Assembly: GCF_001634285.1 (NCBI RefSeq)
Contig: NZ_CP015438.1
Span: 2,306,001 to 2,370,000, forward strand
Length of the DNA stretch: 64,000 bases
From: Anoxybacillus amylolyticus
GTDB lineage: Bacteria; Bacillota; Bacilli; Bacillales; Anoxybacillaceae
Direction of reading: 5' to 3'
Shown here: positions 9,024 through 20,105 of the stretch, piece by piece
How the letters are laid out: the number at the start of each line of letters is the position of its first letter
How positions within the stretch are numbered: the stretch's first letter is position 1
Notes under the pieces: model-generated
The model's database searches: none
The model's input: only the letters and a program-made list of their open reading frames with translations
What the model was told of the DNA's origin: nothing
Program-made: the position numbers and the translations under genes

Positions 9024-10215
9024 GATCGCTCTCCCCTTTCAAATAATTCATCATCGCTTGTACATCTTTATCGCCACGGCCAGATAAACAAACAAGCACT
9101 GTTTCGTCTTTCGACCGTTGTTTTGCAATTTCAAACGCTTTCGACAATGCGTGGGCGGACTCGATCGCCGGAATAATTCCTTCCGTTTTTGCTGTCCATT
9201 GAAACGCCTTCAGCGCTTCTTCGTCTGTCACGCTTTCATAGCGGACGCGGCCGATGCTCGCTAAATACGCATGTTCCGGACCAACTCCGGGGTAGTCGAG
9301 CCCAGCGGAAATCGAATAAGGTTCGATAATTTGCCCGTATTCATCTTGCAATAAATACGTCATCGAGCCGTGAATGACCCCTTTTGTTCCTTTCGTAATC
9401 GTCGCCGCGTGATGTGGAGTATCGACCCCTTTTCCCGCCGCTTCCACTCCGACCAATTCGACACCGTCTTCTAAAAACGGATAAAACATGCCGATCGCGT
9501 TGCTTCCTCCCCCAACGCACGCGACGACCACGTCCGGCAATTTCCCTTCTCGCTCTAGCAACTGTTCCTTTGCCTCATCGCCAATAATGCGCTGAAATTC
9601 TCGTACCATTTTCGGGTATGGATGCGGACCGACGACAGAGCCAATCATATAAAAATGGTCGTCACAATGTTGCACCCAATAGCGAATCGCTTCGTTTGTC
9701 GCATCTTTTAACGTTCGATTGCCACTAAAAACAGGCACGACTTGTGCGCCTAATAACTTCATCCGAAATACGTTCAACGCTTGCCGCTTGATATCTTCTT
9801 CGCCCATAAATACAATACATTCCATCCCAAAGCGAGCGGCAACGGTCGCCGCGGCAACCCCGTGCTGCCCTGCTCCTGTTTCCGCAATCAGCTTTTTCTT
9901 CCCCATTCGCTTCGCCAATAGCGCCTGCCCGATTGCGTTATTAATTTTATGGGCGCCGGTATGGTTTAAATCTTCCCGCTTGAAATAAAGGCGGGCGCCG
10001 TTTAATTGTTTCGTCATATTTTCCGCAAACGTTAGCGCCGTCGGGCGACCAGAATATTCTCGTAAACTATGCATGTATTCCTTGCGAAACGATGCATCTG
10101 CGAGCGCTTGTTCAAGCGCCCGTTCGATTTCTTCAAGCGGAAGCATTAACGTTTCCGGAACAAATTTGCCCCCAAACTCGCCGAACCGGCCGTTTTCATT
10201 TGGTACATTGTACAT
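9004..10215 (-). CDS. trpB: Tryptophan synthase beta chain
   Basis: PLP enzyme that condenses indole with serine. The 403-aa protein has the TrpB1-type signature: [36 protein letters not shown] (PLP Lys in HTGAHK), [17 protein letters not shown], and the phosphate loop [12 protein letters not shown]. The ATG at 10215 is preferred to the adjacent GTG at 10218 because AAGGTG is better placed. It overlaps trpF by 20 nt and trpA by 20 nt. Confidence 0.97.
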   Translation of the reverse strand: MYNVPNENGRFGEFGGKFVPETLMLPLEEIERALEQALADASFRKEYMHSLREYSGRPTALTFAENMTKQLNGARLYFKREDLNHTGAHKINNAIGQALLAKRMGKKKLIAETGAGQHGVAAATVAARFGMECIVFMGEEDIKRQALNVFRMKLLGAQVVPVFSGNRTLKDATNEAIRYWVQHCDDHFYMIGSVVGPHPYPKMVREFQRIIGDEAKEQLLEREGKLPDVVVACVGGGSNAIGMFYPFLEDGVELVGVEAAGKGVDTPHHAATITKGTKGVIHGSMTYLLQDEYGQIIEPYSISAGLDYPGVGPEHAYLASIGRVRYESVTDEEALKAFQWTAKTEGIIPAIESAHALSKAFEIAKQRSKDETVLVCLSGRGDKDVQAMMNYLKGESDRALVGH

Positions 10216-10849
10216 CACGCTTCACCTTCTTTTCCATTTCGTTCATTTTCATCACGCTTTTTTCGCCATGTTCTTCAATGCCGCTGCTAATATCAATTCC
10301 GTGTGGCTGATAGACAAGTAGTTGCTCGACGTTTTCCGGTGTAATTCCTCCGGCAATAAAACATAGAACCCCTTGCCTTGATGCTTCTTCTAAATAAAAT
10401 GGAACCGACTCCCAATCAAACGAAACACCCGTTCCACCATAAGCGCCGCGCACCCGGCTGTCAATCACGTATCCGTCGGCGAAACGAGCATATTGCCTCA
10501 TGCGCTCTAGTGCCCCTTCCTCATGATGAATCGTCTTCCAGACGGAAATTCCCGTCGCCTCTTTCATTTTCGCCACTTGCTCGACTGACTCATCGCCGTG
10601 GCATTGAATGACGGAGAGAGGAACGATACGGGCAACGTCGCACATCCGTTCTAGCGGTTCGTTCACAAATACACCGACTAATTTTTTCCCGCCAAGCGGT
10701 ACGGTTTCAAGCCACGTTTTTACTTGCTGCGCGTCCACTTTCCGCTTGCTTTCAGCGAAAATAAACCCGAGATAATCGGCTTGGCTCTTCGCCCCTTTTT
10801 GTAAATCGCTAAGCGAGCGGTGGCCGCAATATTTAAGAAGGACGCTCAA
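10196..10849 (-). CDS. trpF: Phosphoribosylanthranilate isomerase
   Basis: Amadori isomerase of tryptophan synthesis, a (beta-alpha)8 barrel. Residues near the N-terminus read LLKYCGHRS, with the catalytic Cys after the first strand (usual form KICG). [33 protein letters not shown] (Asp base and phosphate loop) and GGITPENV follow. The TTG at 10849 has GGAGG at good spacing; the first in-frame TTG at 10858 abuts it. It overlaps trpC upstream and trpB downstream. The KYC in place of KIC is a mild variation. Confidence 0.93.
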   Translation of the reverse strand: MSVLLKYCGHRSLSDLQKGAKSQADYLGFIFAESKRKVDAQQVKTWLETVPLGGKKLVGVFVNEPLERMCDVARIVPLSVIQCHGDESVEQVAKMKEATGISVWKTIHHEEGALERMRQYARFADGYVIDSRVRGAYGGTGVSFDWESVPFYLEEASRQGVLCFIAGGITPENVEQLLVYQPHGIDISSGIEEHGEKSVMKMNEMEKKVKRDVQCTK

Positions 10850-11609
10850 TCTTTTCAACCTCCCCGTATAGCGCGCGAACCGCTTGCGCTACATCGTGTT
10901 GCCGCATAAGTGATTCACCGACTAATACTGCCTCTGCACCGTAAGCATGCACCGTTTGGATGTCTTGATGTGTATGAATGCCGCTTTCGCTAACGAGTAT
11001 GCTCGTTTTTGGGACAAATGGCGCTACTTCTTTCGTCGTGTCAAGCGATGTCGTAAACGTCTGCAAATTGCGGTTATTAATGCCGATAATCGCTGGGGTA
11101 AAAAGCGCTAAAATGTTTTCTAACGTTTCACGGCTATGCACTTCGACTAAACATTCGAGCCCCTTTTCGTACGCTTCTTCGTATAATTCGTATAACGTTT
11201 TTGGCAAAAGCGCCTCACCGATTAATAAAATCGCATCCGCTCCGATTCGGACACTTTCTTCAATTTGCACGCGGTCGATAATAAAATCTTTGCGCAACAC
11301 CGGCACGCCGACTGCTTGTTTAATTTCCGTTAAATACTGGCAATTCCCTTGAAAATACGTTTCGTCCGTCAACACCGAAATCGCATCTGCCCCTGCCTGT
11401 TCATACGCTTTCGCGTGGTCGACCGGATGAAAATCACGACGAATGATACCTTTCGATGGCGATGCTTTTTTCACTTCGGCGATAAGACCAATTGCTCGTC
11501 GGCGATTTTTTAGCGCCTCGGCTAGTGAAAATCGCGGGACATCACACGTTGCTGGGAGCGTAAGCGTACGAACTTCGTTTCGCTTCGTCGCAATAATTTG
11601 TTCAAGCAT
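10833..11609 (-). CDS. trpC: Indole-3-glycerol-phosphate synthase
   Basis: Closes the indole ring from carboxyphenylaminodeoxyribulose phosphate. The 258-aa barrel carries IAEVKKASPSKGII with the catalytic Lys, VLTDETYFQGN, PVLRKDFIID (second catalytic Lys), GINNRNLQTF and LVSESGI. GGGGTGG lies before the ATG, which overlaps the trpD stop. It is a separate gene from trpF, as in Bacillus, not the fused form of enterics. Confidence 0.96.
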   Translation of the reverse strand: MLEQIIATKRNEVRTLTLPATCDVPRFSLAEALKNRRRAIGLIAEVKKASPSKGIIRRDFHPVDHAKAYEQAGADAISVLTDETYFQGNCQYLTEIKQAVGVPVLRKDFIIDRVQIEESVRIGADAILLIGEALLPKTLYELYEEAYEKGLECLVEVHSRETLENILALFTPAIIGINNRNLQTFTTSLDTTKEVAPFVPKTSILVSESGIHTHQDIQTVHAYGAEAVLVGESLMRQHDVAQAVRALYGEVEKIERPS

Positions 11610-12621
11610 ACTTTTCCACCCCTTTTGCTTGCAGGAGATCTAATTGGTGAAGCGCCTGTTTTGTGACAATTGCTTCTTTCGCTAGTTGAACTCCTTCTTT
11701 GATCGTTTTCGCTTTTTGTGCGACATATAAAGCAACCCCGGCGTTTAGTGCAACGATATTGCTTGCGCTTTCGTTTGCGGTCCCTTCCATCACGGCACGA
11801 AGCAATGCGGCGCTTTCCGTGACGCTTTTTACTTGAATGTCTTGTAACGCGCCGCGCGCTAATCCGCACGCTTCCGGCGTTACAACGAAGCGGCGAATAT
11901 GTCCATCTTTTAATTCGACAACGTCGGTTTCGGCCGTAATGCTACATTCGTCTAACCCATCTCGTCCGGTGACAAAAATGACGTGCGTCGAACCGAGCCG
12001 CTTGAGCGCTTCCGCTAACTTTTCGGCATAATGCGTCGAATATACGCCAATTACTTGCCGTTTGCATCGTGTTGGGTTGGCAAGCGGTCCTAGCAAATTA
12101 AAGGCGGTGCGAAAGCCGATTTCTTTTCTTGGCACAGCGGCATGCTTCATCGCCGCATGGTAAAGCGGGGCAAAGAAAAAAGCTAAATTTTTTGTTTGCA
12201 ACGCTGCTTTTGCTTCGTCAGGCGTGGTCTGAATGGGGATACGTAGCGCCTCTAGTACGTCAGCGCTGCCGCTTTTCGATGACACGGCGCGGTTTCCATG
12301 CTTGGCGACTTTCACCCCAAGCGAGGAAGCAACGATCGCTGCTGCCGTCGAGATGTTAAACGTCGCTTTTTCGTCCCCACCTGTCCCGCACGTGTCAATG
12401 ACATCGTCTTCACATGAAACAGTTACCATTTGGTTGCGCATGCCACGTGCTAATCCGGTTAACTCTTCTACTGTTTCACCACGCAGGCGCAAAATGGACA
12501 AGAAGCTCGCAATTTGGCTAGCAGTGGCTTCCCCTGACATAATCATAGTCATCGCCTCATACGCTTCTGTTTCTGTTAATGTATGTCCGTCAATGCATTT
12601 TGCCAGTAGCTGTTTAAACAT
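11602..12621 (-). CDS. trpD: Anthranilate phosphoribosyltransferase
   Basis: Transfers phosphoribose from PRPP to anthranilate. The protein is 339 aa. It shows the PRPP loop DTCGTGGDEKATFNIST, KHGNRAVSSKSGSADVLEALR, and NLLGPLANPTRCKRQ. It overlaps trpE by 8 nt upstream and trpC by 8 nt downstream. No amidotransferase domain is fused, consistent with a glutaminase subunit encoded elsewhere. Confidence 0.97.
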   Translation of the reverse strand: MFKQLLAKCIDGHTLTETEAYEAMTMIMSGEATASQIASFLSILRLRGETVEELTGLARGMRNQMVTVSCEDDVIDTCGTGGDEKATFNISTAAAIVASSLGVKVAKHGNRAVSSKSGSADVLEALRIPIQTTPDEAKAALQTKNLAFFFAPLYHAAMKHAAVPRKEIGFRTAFNLLGPLANPTRCKRQVIGVYSTHYAEKLAEALKRLGSTHVIFVTGRDGLDECSITAETDVVELKDGHIRRFVVTPEACGLARGALQDIQVKSVTESAALLRAVMEGTANESASNIVALNAGVALYVAQKAKTIKEGVQLAKEAIVTKQALHQLDLLQAKGVEKYA

Positions 12622-14083
12622 ATAAATCGCCCCCTTGAAACACCGCTTCCGCTAGTTCAATTGCTTTCATTAGTGCACTTGCTTTGTTACGCGTTTCTTT
12701 CCATTCCAGTTCTGGCACGGAATCCGCCACAATGCCAGCGCCGGCCTGCACATACGCCACCTTGTCTTTGACGACCGCCGTTCGAATGGCGATGCATGAA
12801 TCAATGTTGCCGTCAAAACCGATGTAAGCAACCGTCCCAGCATACACGCCGCGAGCAGTCGGCTCAAGTTCTTGCAAAATTTGCATCGCTCGCACTTTCG
12901 GCGCACCGCTTACCGTCCCGGCAGGAAAGGCAGACAATAACGCATCAATGGGATGAACGTCGTCTTTTAGCTCTCCTGTTACTTTCGAAATTAAATGCAT
13001 GACGTGGGAAAATTTCGCGATTTCCATTAACACTGGTGTCTTCACCGTTCCGTATTTGGCAACTTTGCCGATATCGTTTCGCGCTAAATCAACGAGCATA
13101 TAATGCTCCGCCCGTTCTTTCGGGTCGTGAAATAGCTCGTTCGCAAGTATTTCGTCTTCTTCTTTTGTACGGCCGCGCCGGCGCGTGCCGGCAATTGGAT
13201 GAATTTCCACTTTCCGGTCGTGCACTTGTACAAGCTTCTCTGGTGAACTTCCAACAATTTCAGCATCATCTGTTTGCAAATAAAACATATATGGCGACGG
13301 ATTAATTTTGCGCAACATGCGATATAGCTGAAAGCCGGTGATCCGAACCGGAACGGAAAACCGTTGCGACAATACGGCTTGAAAAATGTCTCCAGCGGCA
13401 ATATATTGTTTAATCGTTTCGACGTGTTGTAAAAACAGCTCCCGTTCGTACGTGGACACGACATTGGCAAACGAAACAGCAGCGGATTGCTCGATAAGCG
13501 GCAATAGCGGTTCGCTTTTACTCGTTGCTTTTTTGATGAAAGCGTCTATCGTTTGCAACGCTTTTTTGTATTTTTCTCTCATCGTCTGTTCATTGTCATT
13601 TTCCTCATAACGAACGTAATGAACGAAGATTACTTCTCGCTTCATATGGTCAAACGCAAGCAACGTTTGGCATACGACAAAGTGTGCCATCTTCATTGGC
13701 ACGTCACGATTCAGGTGAAACGGGACTTTTTCCACCGTGGAAATAAAATCATAGCTTAAAAAGCCGACGGCTCCGCCAACAAACGGAACGTCTATATCCA
13801 CTGGCTTTACTCGCAACGTTTGTTCGACGTATACGATCGCTTCTTTTAACGACGAAACAATAGTAGTTTTCTGCCCATCGCGCACAACAAAGGACTGCCC
13901 CGTTTCGCTTTCGAGCGTCAAAAACGGCGAAAGACCAATAAACGAATAGCGCGACCAAGGGGACTCATCATCTTTGCTTTCGAGCAAAAAACTCGCTTCG
14001 CCCTTTAAATTTTCAAACAGCTGCAACGGCTCTAACGCATCGGCAAAAAATCGACGCACAATTGGAATGGTGCGAAATGACAT
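12614..14083 (-). CDS. trpE: Anthranilate synthase component I
   Basis: Chorismate-to-anthranilate enzyme. The 489-aa protein has an N-terminal regulatory domain (the LLESKDDESPWSRYSFIG block binds feedback tryptophan) and a chorismate-binding domain with GDIFQAVLSQRF, IAGTRRRGRTKEEDE, FSHVMHLISKVTGEL and DALLSAFPAGTVSGAPK. GGAGGAG stands 6 nt before the ATG at 14083. The frame stays open about 100 nt further upstream, but that stretch is the attenuator terminator and is not coding. Its partner TrpG is not in this window; in B. subtilis that role is filled by PabA. Confidence 0.97.
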   Translation of the reverse strand: MSFRTIPIVRRFFADALEPLQLFENLKGEASFLLESKDDESPWSRYSFIGLSPFLTLESETGQSFVVRDGQKTTIVSSLKEAIVYVEQTLRVKPVDIDVPFVGGAVGFLSYDFISTVEKVPFHLNRDVPMKMAHFVVCQTLLAFDHMKREVIFVHYVRYEENDNEQTMREKYKKALQTIDAFIKKATSKSEPLLPLIEQSAAVSFANVVSTYERELFLQHVETIKQYIAAGDIFQAVLSQRFSVPVRITGFQLYRMLRKINPSPYMFYLQTDDAEIVGSSPEKLVQVHDRKVEIHPIAGTRRRGRTKEEDEILANELFHDPKERAEHYMLVDLARNDIGKVAKYGTVKTPVLMEIAKFSHVMHLISKVTGELKDDVHPIDALLSAFPAGTVSGAPKVRAMQILQELEPTARGVYAGTVAYIGFDGNIDSCIAIRTAVVKDKVAYVQAGAGIVADSVPELEWKETRNKASALMKAIELAEAVFQGGDLYV

Positions 14084-14126
14084 TGTTTCTCCTCCATTCG
14101 GACGGAGAATGAGGGGATGGTGAGGC

Positions 14127-14165
14127 GAAAAAGAAAAACCCAAAGGCGAGGATTGTCTTTGGGTT
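14127..14165 (-). terminator. trp attenuator terminator
   Basis: AACCCAAAG and CTTTGGGTT form a 9-bp stem with an 11-nt loop, followed by TTTCTTTTT on the minus strand. It lies between the TRAP-binding triplets and the trpE start. With TRAP bound upstream, this hairpin should form and stop transcription before trpE. Confidence 0.92.
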
Positions 14166-14175
14166 GGTCGGATAA

Positions 14176-14228
14176 CTCCACTCACCTCAGCTACACTCGC
14201 TCACTCTCATCTCCGCTATTCTCATCTC
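14176..14228 (-). promoter_or_regulatory. TRAP-binding site in trp leader, 11 triplets
   Basis: On the minus strand eleven GAG or TAG triplets start at 14228, 14223, 14218, 14213, 14208, 14202, 14198, 14193, 14188, 14183 and 14178. Spacers are 2 nt except for one of 3 and one of 1. Eleven is the number of subunits of the TRAP ring, whose gene mtrB is also in this window. A few additional TAG/GAG triplets, including the aroH stop codon, lie just upstream at 14230-14252. Confidence 0.95.
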
Positions 14229-14249
14229 ATTTGCTCTCTAACTAACTCT

Positions 14250-14660
14250 CTATACTTCCGTTTTGCTTTTTCCTATCATATTACCATTCTCTTTTTTTGT
14301 CAACGATAAATCCGGTCGAAGCTGAACCGCATCGCGTAAATAGACGTGGTCGACGTCCCGTTGCGCTCGGTTCGTTTCGACGGTCATCATGACGCGAATG
14401 CATCGTGGCAAAGCGCCCGGTACCGGAATTTCCCGCATGCACATCACCGGCACGTACGTCCAGCCTTCAATGCGGCGAATGGCTTGGGCAGGAAAAGCTG
14501 CCGTCAAGTCTTCTGTCACTGAAATAAGGACGGACGCCACATCGTCGGCTTCGATGCCGTTTTGGCGAATCATTTCGCGCAACAGTTCTTCCGTCGCCGA
14601 CACAATTTCGTCCGCCTCGTTGTCAGAGACGGTCGTCGCACCACGAATCCCTCTAATCAT
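14250..14660 (-). CDS. aroH: Chorismate mutase, AroH type
   Basis: Monofunctional trimeric chorismate mutase, chorismate to prephenate. The protein is 136 aa and opens MIRGIRGATTV, as in B. subtilis AroH. WTYVPVMCMREIPVPGAL, CIRVMMTVET and HVYLRDAVQLRPDLSLT carry the family's active-site Arg and Tyr. The ATG at 14660 follows the aroB stop by one base, with GAGGG upstream; the earlier GTG at 14675 is rejected. Its 3' end contains the trp promoter, and its TAG stop is part of the triplet-rich trp leader. Confidence 0.95.
   Translation of the reverse strand: MIRGIRGATTVSDNEADEIVSATEELLREMIRQNGIEADDVASVLISVTEDLTAAFPAQAIRRIEGWTYVPVMCMREIPVPGALPRCIRVMMTVETNRAQRDVDHVYLRDAVQLRPDLSLTKKENGNMIGKSKTEV
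14275..14303 (-). promoter_or_regulatory. trp operon promoter inside aroH
   Basis: TTGACA at 14303-14298, exactly 17 nt, then TATGAT at 14280-14275: near-perfect sigma-A. It lies within the last codons of aroH and would start an RNA near 14268, giving a leader of about 185 nt before trpE. The position matches the B. subtilis trp promoter. Confidence 0.9.
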
Positions 14661-14661
14661 C

Positions 14662-15756
14662 TCACTTTCCCTCACTTTGTGAAAATTCCTCTAGCCATGC
14701 GACTAGCTGTTTATCCGTCACTGTTTCTACTTGTACATGCCCAATTTCTCGTAATAGCACCATGCGAATGTTTCCCGCTTGCGCTTTTTTATCTCCTTTC
14801 ATTTTTTGCACGATCCGCTCGATCGAAAGCTCCGTTGGAAGCGCAACGGGGAAGCCAAATGATTGAAACCAGCTTGTCAATCGTTCGTCGGCAAACGAGA
14901 CATGATATACGCGCTCGCTGACAAAAACCGCAAACAACATGCCAAGCGCGACCGCATCGCCATGCGTCATCATCCCGTATCCTAGTTCACTTTCGAGCGC
15001 ATGGCCAAGCGTATGCCCAAAATTTAAATGGGCGCGCACGCCTGTTTCTTTTTCGTCTTCTCGTACGATGCGTGCCTTCACTTCAATTCCTTTACGAATA
15101 CAATATTTTAAGTTTTCCCCTTTTATATCTTCTAAACAATGAATCGTTTCTTTCAACCATGTATAAAAAGAGCGGTCGCCAATGAGTGCATGTTTCACCA
15201 CTTCTGCAAACCCGGAACGCAATTCACGCTCTGGGAGCGATTGTAAAAAACGGGTATCGTAAATGACCGCTTCTGGTTGATGAAACGCGCCGATCATATT
15301 TTTTCCAAGCGGATGGTTAATCGCTACTTTCCCGCCAACGGCGCTATCATGAGCAAGCAGCGTCGTCGGAAGTTGTACGTAAGCGATGCCACGCATAAAC
15401 GTTGCTGCTACAAAGCCAGCTAAATCGCCGACAACGCCGCCCCCAAACGCGAGAATGACCGACGTCCGGTCAAGTCCGTAAGCGAGCGCCGCTGTTTGGC
15501 ATGCATAATAGTTTTCAAACGACTTCGCTCCTTCCCCGCTTGGAATGATATGCGTATACACACTGTAATCGTGATGTAAGAGACTGACTAGCTCTGATAA
15601 ATACAATGTTTCTAACGTTCCATCGGTAATAATAAGCACTTTTGTTCCACGAGCAAAGCCTAATGTCTTCAATAATTCAGGTAATCGTTCGCTTATTCCT
15701 TCGCCTAAAAAAAGCGGGTATTGTTTGGTGGAGGTTTGGATGGTCATTTGTTCCAT
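14662..15756 (-). CDS. aroB: 3-dehydroquinate synthase
   Basis: NAD- and metal-dependent enzyme for the second shikimate step. The 364-aa protein shows [13 protein letters not shown], the glycine-rich [22 protein letters not shown] split across two turns, [35 protein letters not shown] and [12 protein letters not shown] with metal-binding His. AAAGGAG precedes the ATG. It is 3 nt after aroC and overlaps the rejected longer aroH start. Confidence 0.97.
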   Translation of the reverse strand: MEQMTIQTSTKQYPLFLGEGISERLPELLKTLGFARGTKVLIITDGTLETLYLSELVSLLHHDYSVYTHIIPSGEGAKSFENYYACQTAALAYGLDRTSVILAFGGGVVGDLAGFVAATFMRGIAYVQLPTTLLAHDSAVGGKVAINHPLGKNMIGAFHQPEAVIYDTRFLQSLPERELRSGFAEVVKHALIGDRSFYTWLKETIHCLEDIKGENLKYCIRKGIEVKARIVREDEKETGVRAHLNFGHTLGHALESELGYGMMTHGDAVALGMLFAVFVSERVYHVSFADERLTSWFQSFGFPVALPTELSIERIVQKMKGDKKAQAGNIRMVLLREIGHVQVETVTDKQLVAWLEEFSQSEGK

Positions 15757-15758
15757 CG

Positions 15759-16922
15759 TTAAAACTCCTTTGTATATCGGTGCATTTGTTGAATATTTTC
15801 TTTAATCAAATCCATTCGATCTTGCCCGAACTGTTCGACAATCGCTGACGCAATTTCCCACGCGACGACCGCTTCGGCTACGACGCTTGCGGCTGGAACG
15901 GCACAGCTGTCGGAACGTTCAATGCTTGCAGCAAACGGCTCTTTCGTATCGATATCGACGCTAGCAAGCGGTTTGTAGAGCGTCGGAATCGGCTTCATCA
16001 CCCCGCGCACGACAATTGGCATGCCGGTCGTCATCCCACCTTCAAATCCGCCCGCACGGTTCGTGCGACGGCGAAATCCTTCTGTTTCGTTCCAAATAAT
16101 TTCATCGTGCACTTGGCTACCTGGAAGACGTGCGGCTTCAAAGCCGATGCCAAATTCAACCCCTTTAAAGGCGTTAATGCTGACAATCGCTGCGGCAATT
16201 TTCGCATCGAGCTTCCGGTCGTAGTGGACGTAGCTTCCCAATCCAGCTGGTACGCCTTCGACAATGACTTCGACAATGCCGCCGATGGAATCCCCATTTT
16301 CTTTCGCTTTATCAATCGCCTCCATCATTTTTCCTGCCGCTTCTTCATCAAAGCAGCGCACCGGTGACTGTTCGGTTACGTCTTTTAGCTGTTCAAGCGA
16401 TTCGTACGATACGTTCGTTGCTCGCACCCCGCCGATTTCAAGCACGTGGCTAGCGACGTGAATGCCAAGCTCTGCTAAAATGCGCTTCGCCACCGCGCCT
16501 GCGGCAACGCGCATCGTCGTTTCGCGGGCGGAAGAACGCTCAAGCACGTTGCGCATGTCGCGATGCCCGTATTTCATCGCCCCGTTTAAATCAGCATGCC
16601 CCGGGCGCGGGCGCGTCACTTTGCGCTTCACTTCTTCCTCTTCCGTCGGCTCAATCGCCATAATGTTCGTCCAATGTTTCCAGTCGCGGTTTTCGACAAC
16701 GAGCGTAATTGGCGACCCGAGCGTATATCCGTGGCGTACCCCACTTAAAATGCGCACTTCGTCTTTTTCAATTTGCATTCTTCTGCCACGTCCATACCCT
16801 TTTTGCCGACGCTGAAGCTCGATATCAATATGCTCTTTCAAAAGCGAAAGCCCTGCTGGAACTCCTTCTAAAATCGCGGTTAGCTGCGGACCGTGGGATT
16901 CCCCTGCTGTTAAGTACCTCAT
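15759..16922 (-). CDS. aroC: Chorismate synthase
   Basis: FMN-dependent anti-elimination giving chorismate. The 387-aa protein opens [17 protein letters not shown] and has [58 protein letters not shown] and [10 protein letters not shown], all family blocks. GGGGGAG lies upstream of the ATG at 16922; the longer frame ([11 protein letters not shown]) is not needed. It is called aroF in B. subtilis. It heads the aromatic supra-operon, behind its own probable promoter. Confidence 0.97.
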   Translation of the reverse strand: MRYLTAGESHGPQLTAILEGVPAGLSLLKEHIDIELQRRQKGYGRGRRMQIEKDEVRILSGVRHGYTLGSPITLVVENRDWKHWTNIMAIEPTEEEEVKRKVTRPRPGHADLNGAMKYGHRDMRNVLERSSARETTMRVAAGAVAKRILAELGIHVASHVLEIGGVRATNVSYESLEQLKDVTEQSPVRCFDEEAAGKMMEAIDKAKENGDSIGGIVEVIVEGVPAGLGSYVHYDRKLDAKIAAAIVSINAFKGVEFGIGFEAARLPGSQVHDEIIWNETEGFRRRTNRAGGFEGGMTTGMPIVVRGVMKPIPTLYKPLASVDIDTKEPFAASIERSDSCAVPAASVVAEAVVAWEIASAIVEQFGQDRMDLIKENIQQMHRYTKEF

Positions 16923-16936
16923 CTTTTTCTCCCCCT

Positions 16937-17878
<942 letters not shown>

Positions 17879-18325
17879 TTAATATACCCACTCGTTCATC
17901 AACTTGGAATAGTTGACAAGCTCTTCTTCTTTGAAAAATAAGTTGATTTCACGTTCTGCGCTCGCTGGAGAGTCAGAACCGTGGATGACGTTTTTGCCGA
18001 CCGTCACGCCAAAGTCGCCGCGGATTGTGCCTGGAAACGCTTCTTTCGGGTTTGTTTTCCCCATCATTTGGCGCGCAGTTGCGATGACGTCTTCCCCTTC
18101 CCATACCATCGCAAACACAGGGCCAGACGTAATAAAGTCAACTAACTCGCCGAAAAACGGACGCTCTTTATGCTCTGCATAATGTTGCTCCGCTAATTCG
18201 CGCGATACTTGCATAAGCTTTGCCCCAACAAGCTGAAACCCTTTTTTCTCGAAGCGAGCAACGATTTCGCCGATTAAGTTGCGCTGAACCCCATCTGGTT
18301 TGACCATTAAAAATGTTCTTTCCAT
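17879..18325 (-). CDS. ndk: Nucleoside diphosphate kinase
   Basis: Balances NTP pools by phosphate transfer through a histidine. The 148-aa protein shows [20 protein letters not shown] and the active-site region [16 protein letters not shown], with the catalytic His in NxIHGSDS. The ATG has GGAG about 8 nt upstream. It lies between cheR and hepT, the standard Bacillus order. Confidence 0.97.
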   Translation of the reverse strand: MERTFLMVKPDGVQRNLIGEIVARFEKKGFQLVGAKLMQVSRELAEQHYAEHKERPFFGELVDFITSGPVFAMVWEGEDVIATARQMMGKTNPKEAFPGTIRGDFGVTVGKNVIHGSDSPASAEREINLFFKEEELVNYSKLMNEWVY

Positions 18326-18423
18326 CTTAATACTCCACCCCTACAAAGTTATGTACTAGGAACAGGATTCCCACCAAAATAGTACCATTGTTTTCCGCCA
18401 CGCGCAATACAAAATGAAAGCGG

Positions 18424-19383
18424 TTAAAACTTTCGCTTGCCGATATATTTCGCGACTTCATATAGCGCCGTGCGCGCTTTATTTTTCGGCAACGTTTCTA
18501 GTACGGAAAACGCCTTTTTTAAATAGCGATCGCTTAATGCGTATGCTTCCTCAATCGCTCCCGTTTGTTTAATGAGCGCAATAATTTCGTTCATTTCTTC
18601 TTCGGATGTGTGCGGAGTGACAGACATAATTTTTTCTTTCACGCGCGCATCGTGCATCGCAAGGAGTGCTGGCAATGTCACATTTCCTTGCAATAAGTCG
18701 CTTCCTGCCGGTTTGCCAAGCTGTTCTTTCGTGCCAATAAAATCGAGAATGTCATCGGTAATTTGAAACGACATTCCGACATAGTAGCCGAACGAGTAGA
18801 GGCGATCGATGACTTCTTTCGAAGCGCCTGCGGCAATCGCGCCAAGCTGGCAGCTAACGGCAATAAGTAACGCCGTCTTTCGCTTAATGCGCCGCAAATA
18901 CGTACGCAACGTTTGCTCAAAGCAATATTTATCTTTAATTTGTTCGATTTCCCCGCGGCACACTTCGACAATGGTTCGCGCCAACACGCGATGCGCCTGC
19001 GGGTCGTTTAAGCGCGACATCGCTTCGAGCGAACGGGCGAAAATGTAGTCCCCCGTATACATCGCAAACCGATTGCTCCATTTCGCTTTAATCGTTTCTC
19101 GTCCGCGCCGTAAGTTCGCATCGTCAATGACGTCATCGTGGACGAGCGAGGCCATATGAATCAACTCAAGCGCCACAGCAACGTGCTTCATCCGCTCAAT
19201 ATCGTAGTTGCCAAACTTTCCAGCGAGCAACACCAATACGGGACGAATCCGTTTGCCGCCCGCTTGCAATAAATGAAGCGATGCGGTGCTCAGTAGCGAA
19301 TAATCGGACTGGATTGCCGCTTCGAGCTCTTTCTCGACGAGCTGCAAATCCGCATGCAAAAACGAATACATTGGTAACTTCAT
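18424..19383 (-). CDS. hepT: Heptaprenyl diphosphate synthase component II
   Basis: Catalytic subunit of the two-part prenyltransferase that makes the C35 side chain of menaquinone-7. Both Asp-rich motifs are present: SLVHDDVIDDANLRRG around residue 85 and FQITDDILDF around residue 210. The end, AKYIGKRKF, is identical to the B. subtilis protein. The ATG at 19383 has AGGTGA upstream; the GTG at 19392 overlaps that site. It needs HepS, encoded at 20106-20903, and overlaps the end of menG by position only. Confidence 0.95.
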   Translation of the reverse strand: MKLPMYSFLHADLQLVEKELEAAIQSDYSLLSTASLHLLQAGGKRIRPVLVLLAGKFGNYDIERMKHVAVALELIHMASLVHDDVIDDANLRRGRETIKAKWSNRFAMYTGDYIFARSLEAMSRLNDPQAHRVLARTIVEVCRGEIEQIKDKYCFEQTLRTYLRRIKRKTALLIAVSCQLGAIAAGASKEVIDRLYSFGYYVGMSFQITDDILDFIGTKEQLGKPAGSDLLQGNVTLPALLAMHDARVKEKIMSVTPHTSEEEMNEIIALIKQTGAIEEAYALSDRYLKKAFSVLETLPKNKARTALYEVAKYIGKRKF

Positions 19384-19388
19384 TGGTT

Positions 19389-20102
19389 TCACCTAATTTC
19401 CGGTTTATACCCTAAATGCATCGCCGCTACACCGAACGTAAACGGCTTTACTTCGACGTTGACAAAGCCAGCATCGTAAAACATTTGCGCTAGCTCGTCC
19501 ATCCCTGGAAACTCACGCGCCGATTCTTGTAGCCACGAGTACTCTTCATAGCTTTTGGCAAAAATTTTCCCAAATAGCGGCATAATGAAGCGGAAATAAA
19601 AATAATATAGCTGGCGAAAGCCGAATAACGTCGGCTGCGACGTTTCTAAACAGACAACTTTTCCGCCTGGCTTAACGACGCGGTACATTTCTTTTAATAC
19701 GGTCATATAATCTGGGACGTTTCGTAACCCAAATCCAATCGTTACATAGTCAAACGTATCGTCTGGAAACGGGAGTTCCATCGCATTTCCGTGAATGAGC
19801 GTAACGTTTGTTAAGCCACGCTCGTTCACTTTCTGCTCGCCAACGCGCAACATGTTTTGGCTAAAATCAAGCCCATACACATTGCCTTCCGGTCCGACCG
19901 CCTCGGCAAGCGCGATCGTCCAATCCGCTGTGCCGCAACAAACGTCCAGCGCTTTTGCACCTTTTTGGACATTCATTCGCTTCATCGTTTCGTTTCGCCA
20001 TTGAATATGGCGTTTAAAGCTAATGACCGAATTCATCTTATCGTAATTTTCATATATTTTTTCAAATACGTGGTGAACCCGTTCTTCTTTCGATCGTTGC
20101 AT
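19389..20102 (-). CDS. menG: Demethylmenaquinone methyltransferase
   Basis: UbiE/MenG family SAM methyltransferase for the last step of menaquinone synthesis. The 237-aa protein shows [33 protein letters not shown] (motif I), [22 protein letters not shown] and the C-terminal LGYKPE. It is placed between hepS and hepT so ring methylation and side-chain synthesis genes are coexpressed; adjacent genes overlap or nearly touch. Confidence 0.95.
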   Translation of the reverse strand: MQRSKEERVHHVFEKIYENYDKMNSVISFKRHIQWRNETMKRMNVQKGAKALDVCCGTADWTIALAEAVGPEGNVYGLDFSQNMLRVGEQKVNERGLTNVTLIHGNAMELPFPDDTFDYVTIGFGLRNVPDYMTVLKEMYRVVKPGGKVVCLETSQPTLFGFRQLYYFYFRFIMPLFGKIFAKSYEEYSWLQESAREFPGMDELAQMFYDAGFVNVEVKPFTFGVAAMHLGYKPEIR

Positions 20103-20105
20103 CTT

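Noticed and set aside
14084-14185. Upstream extension of trpE
   Set aside because: It would translate the attenuator terminator; the ATG at 14083 has an ideal ribosome site.
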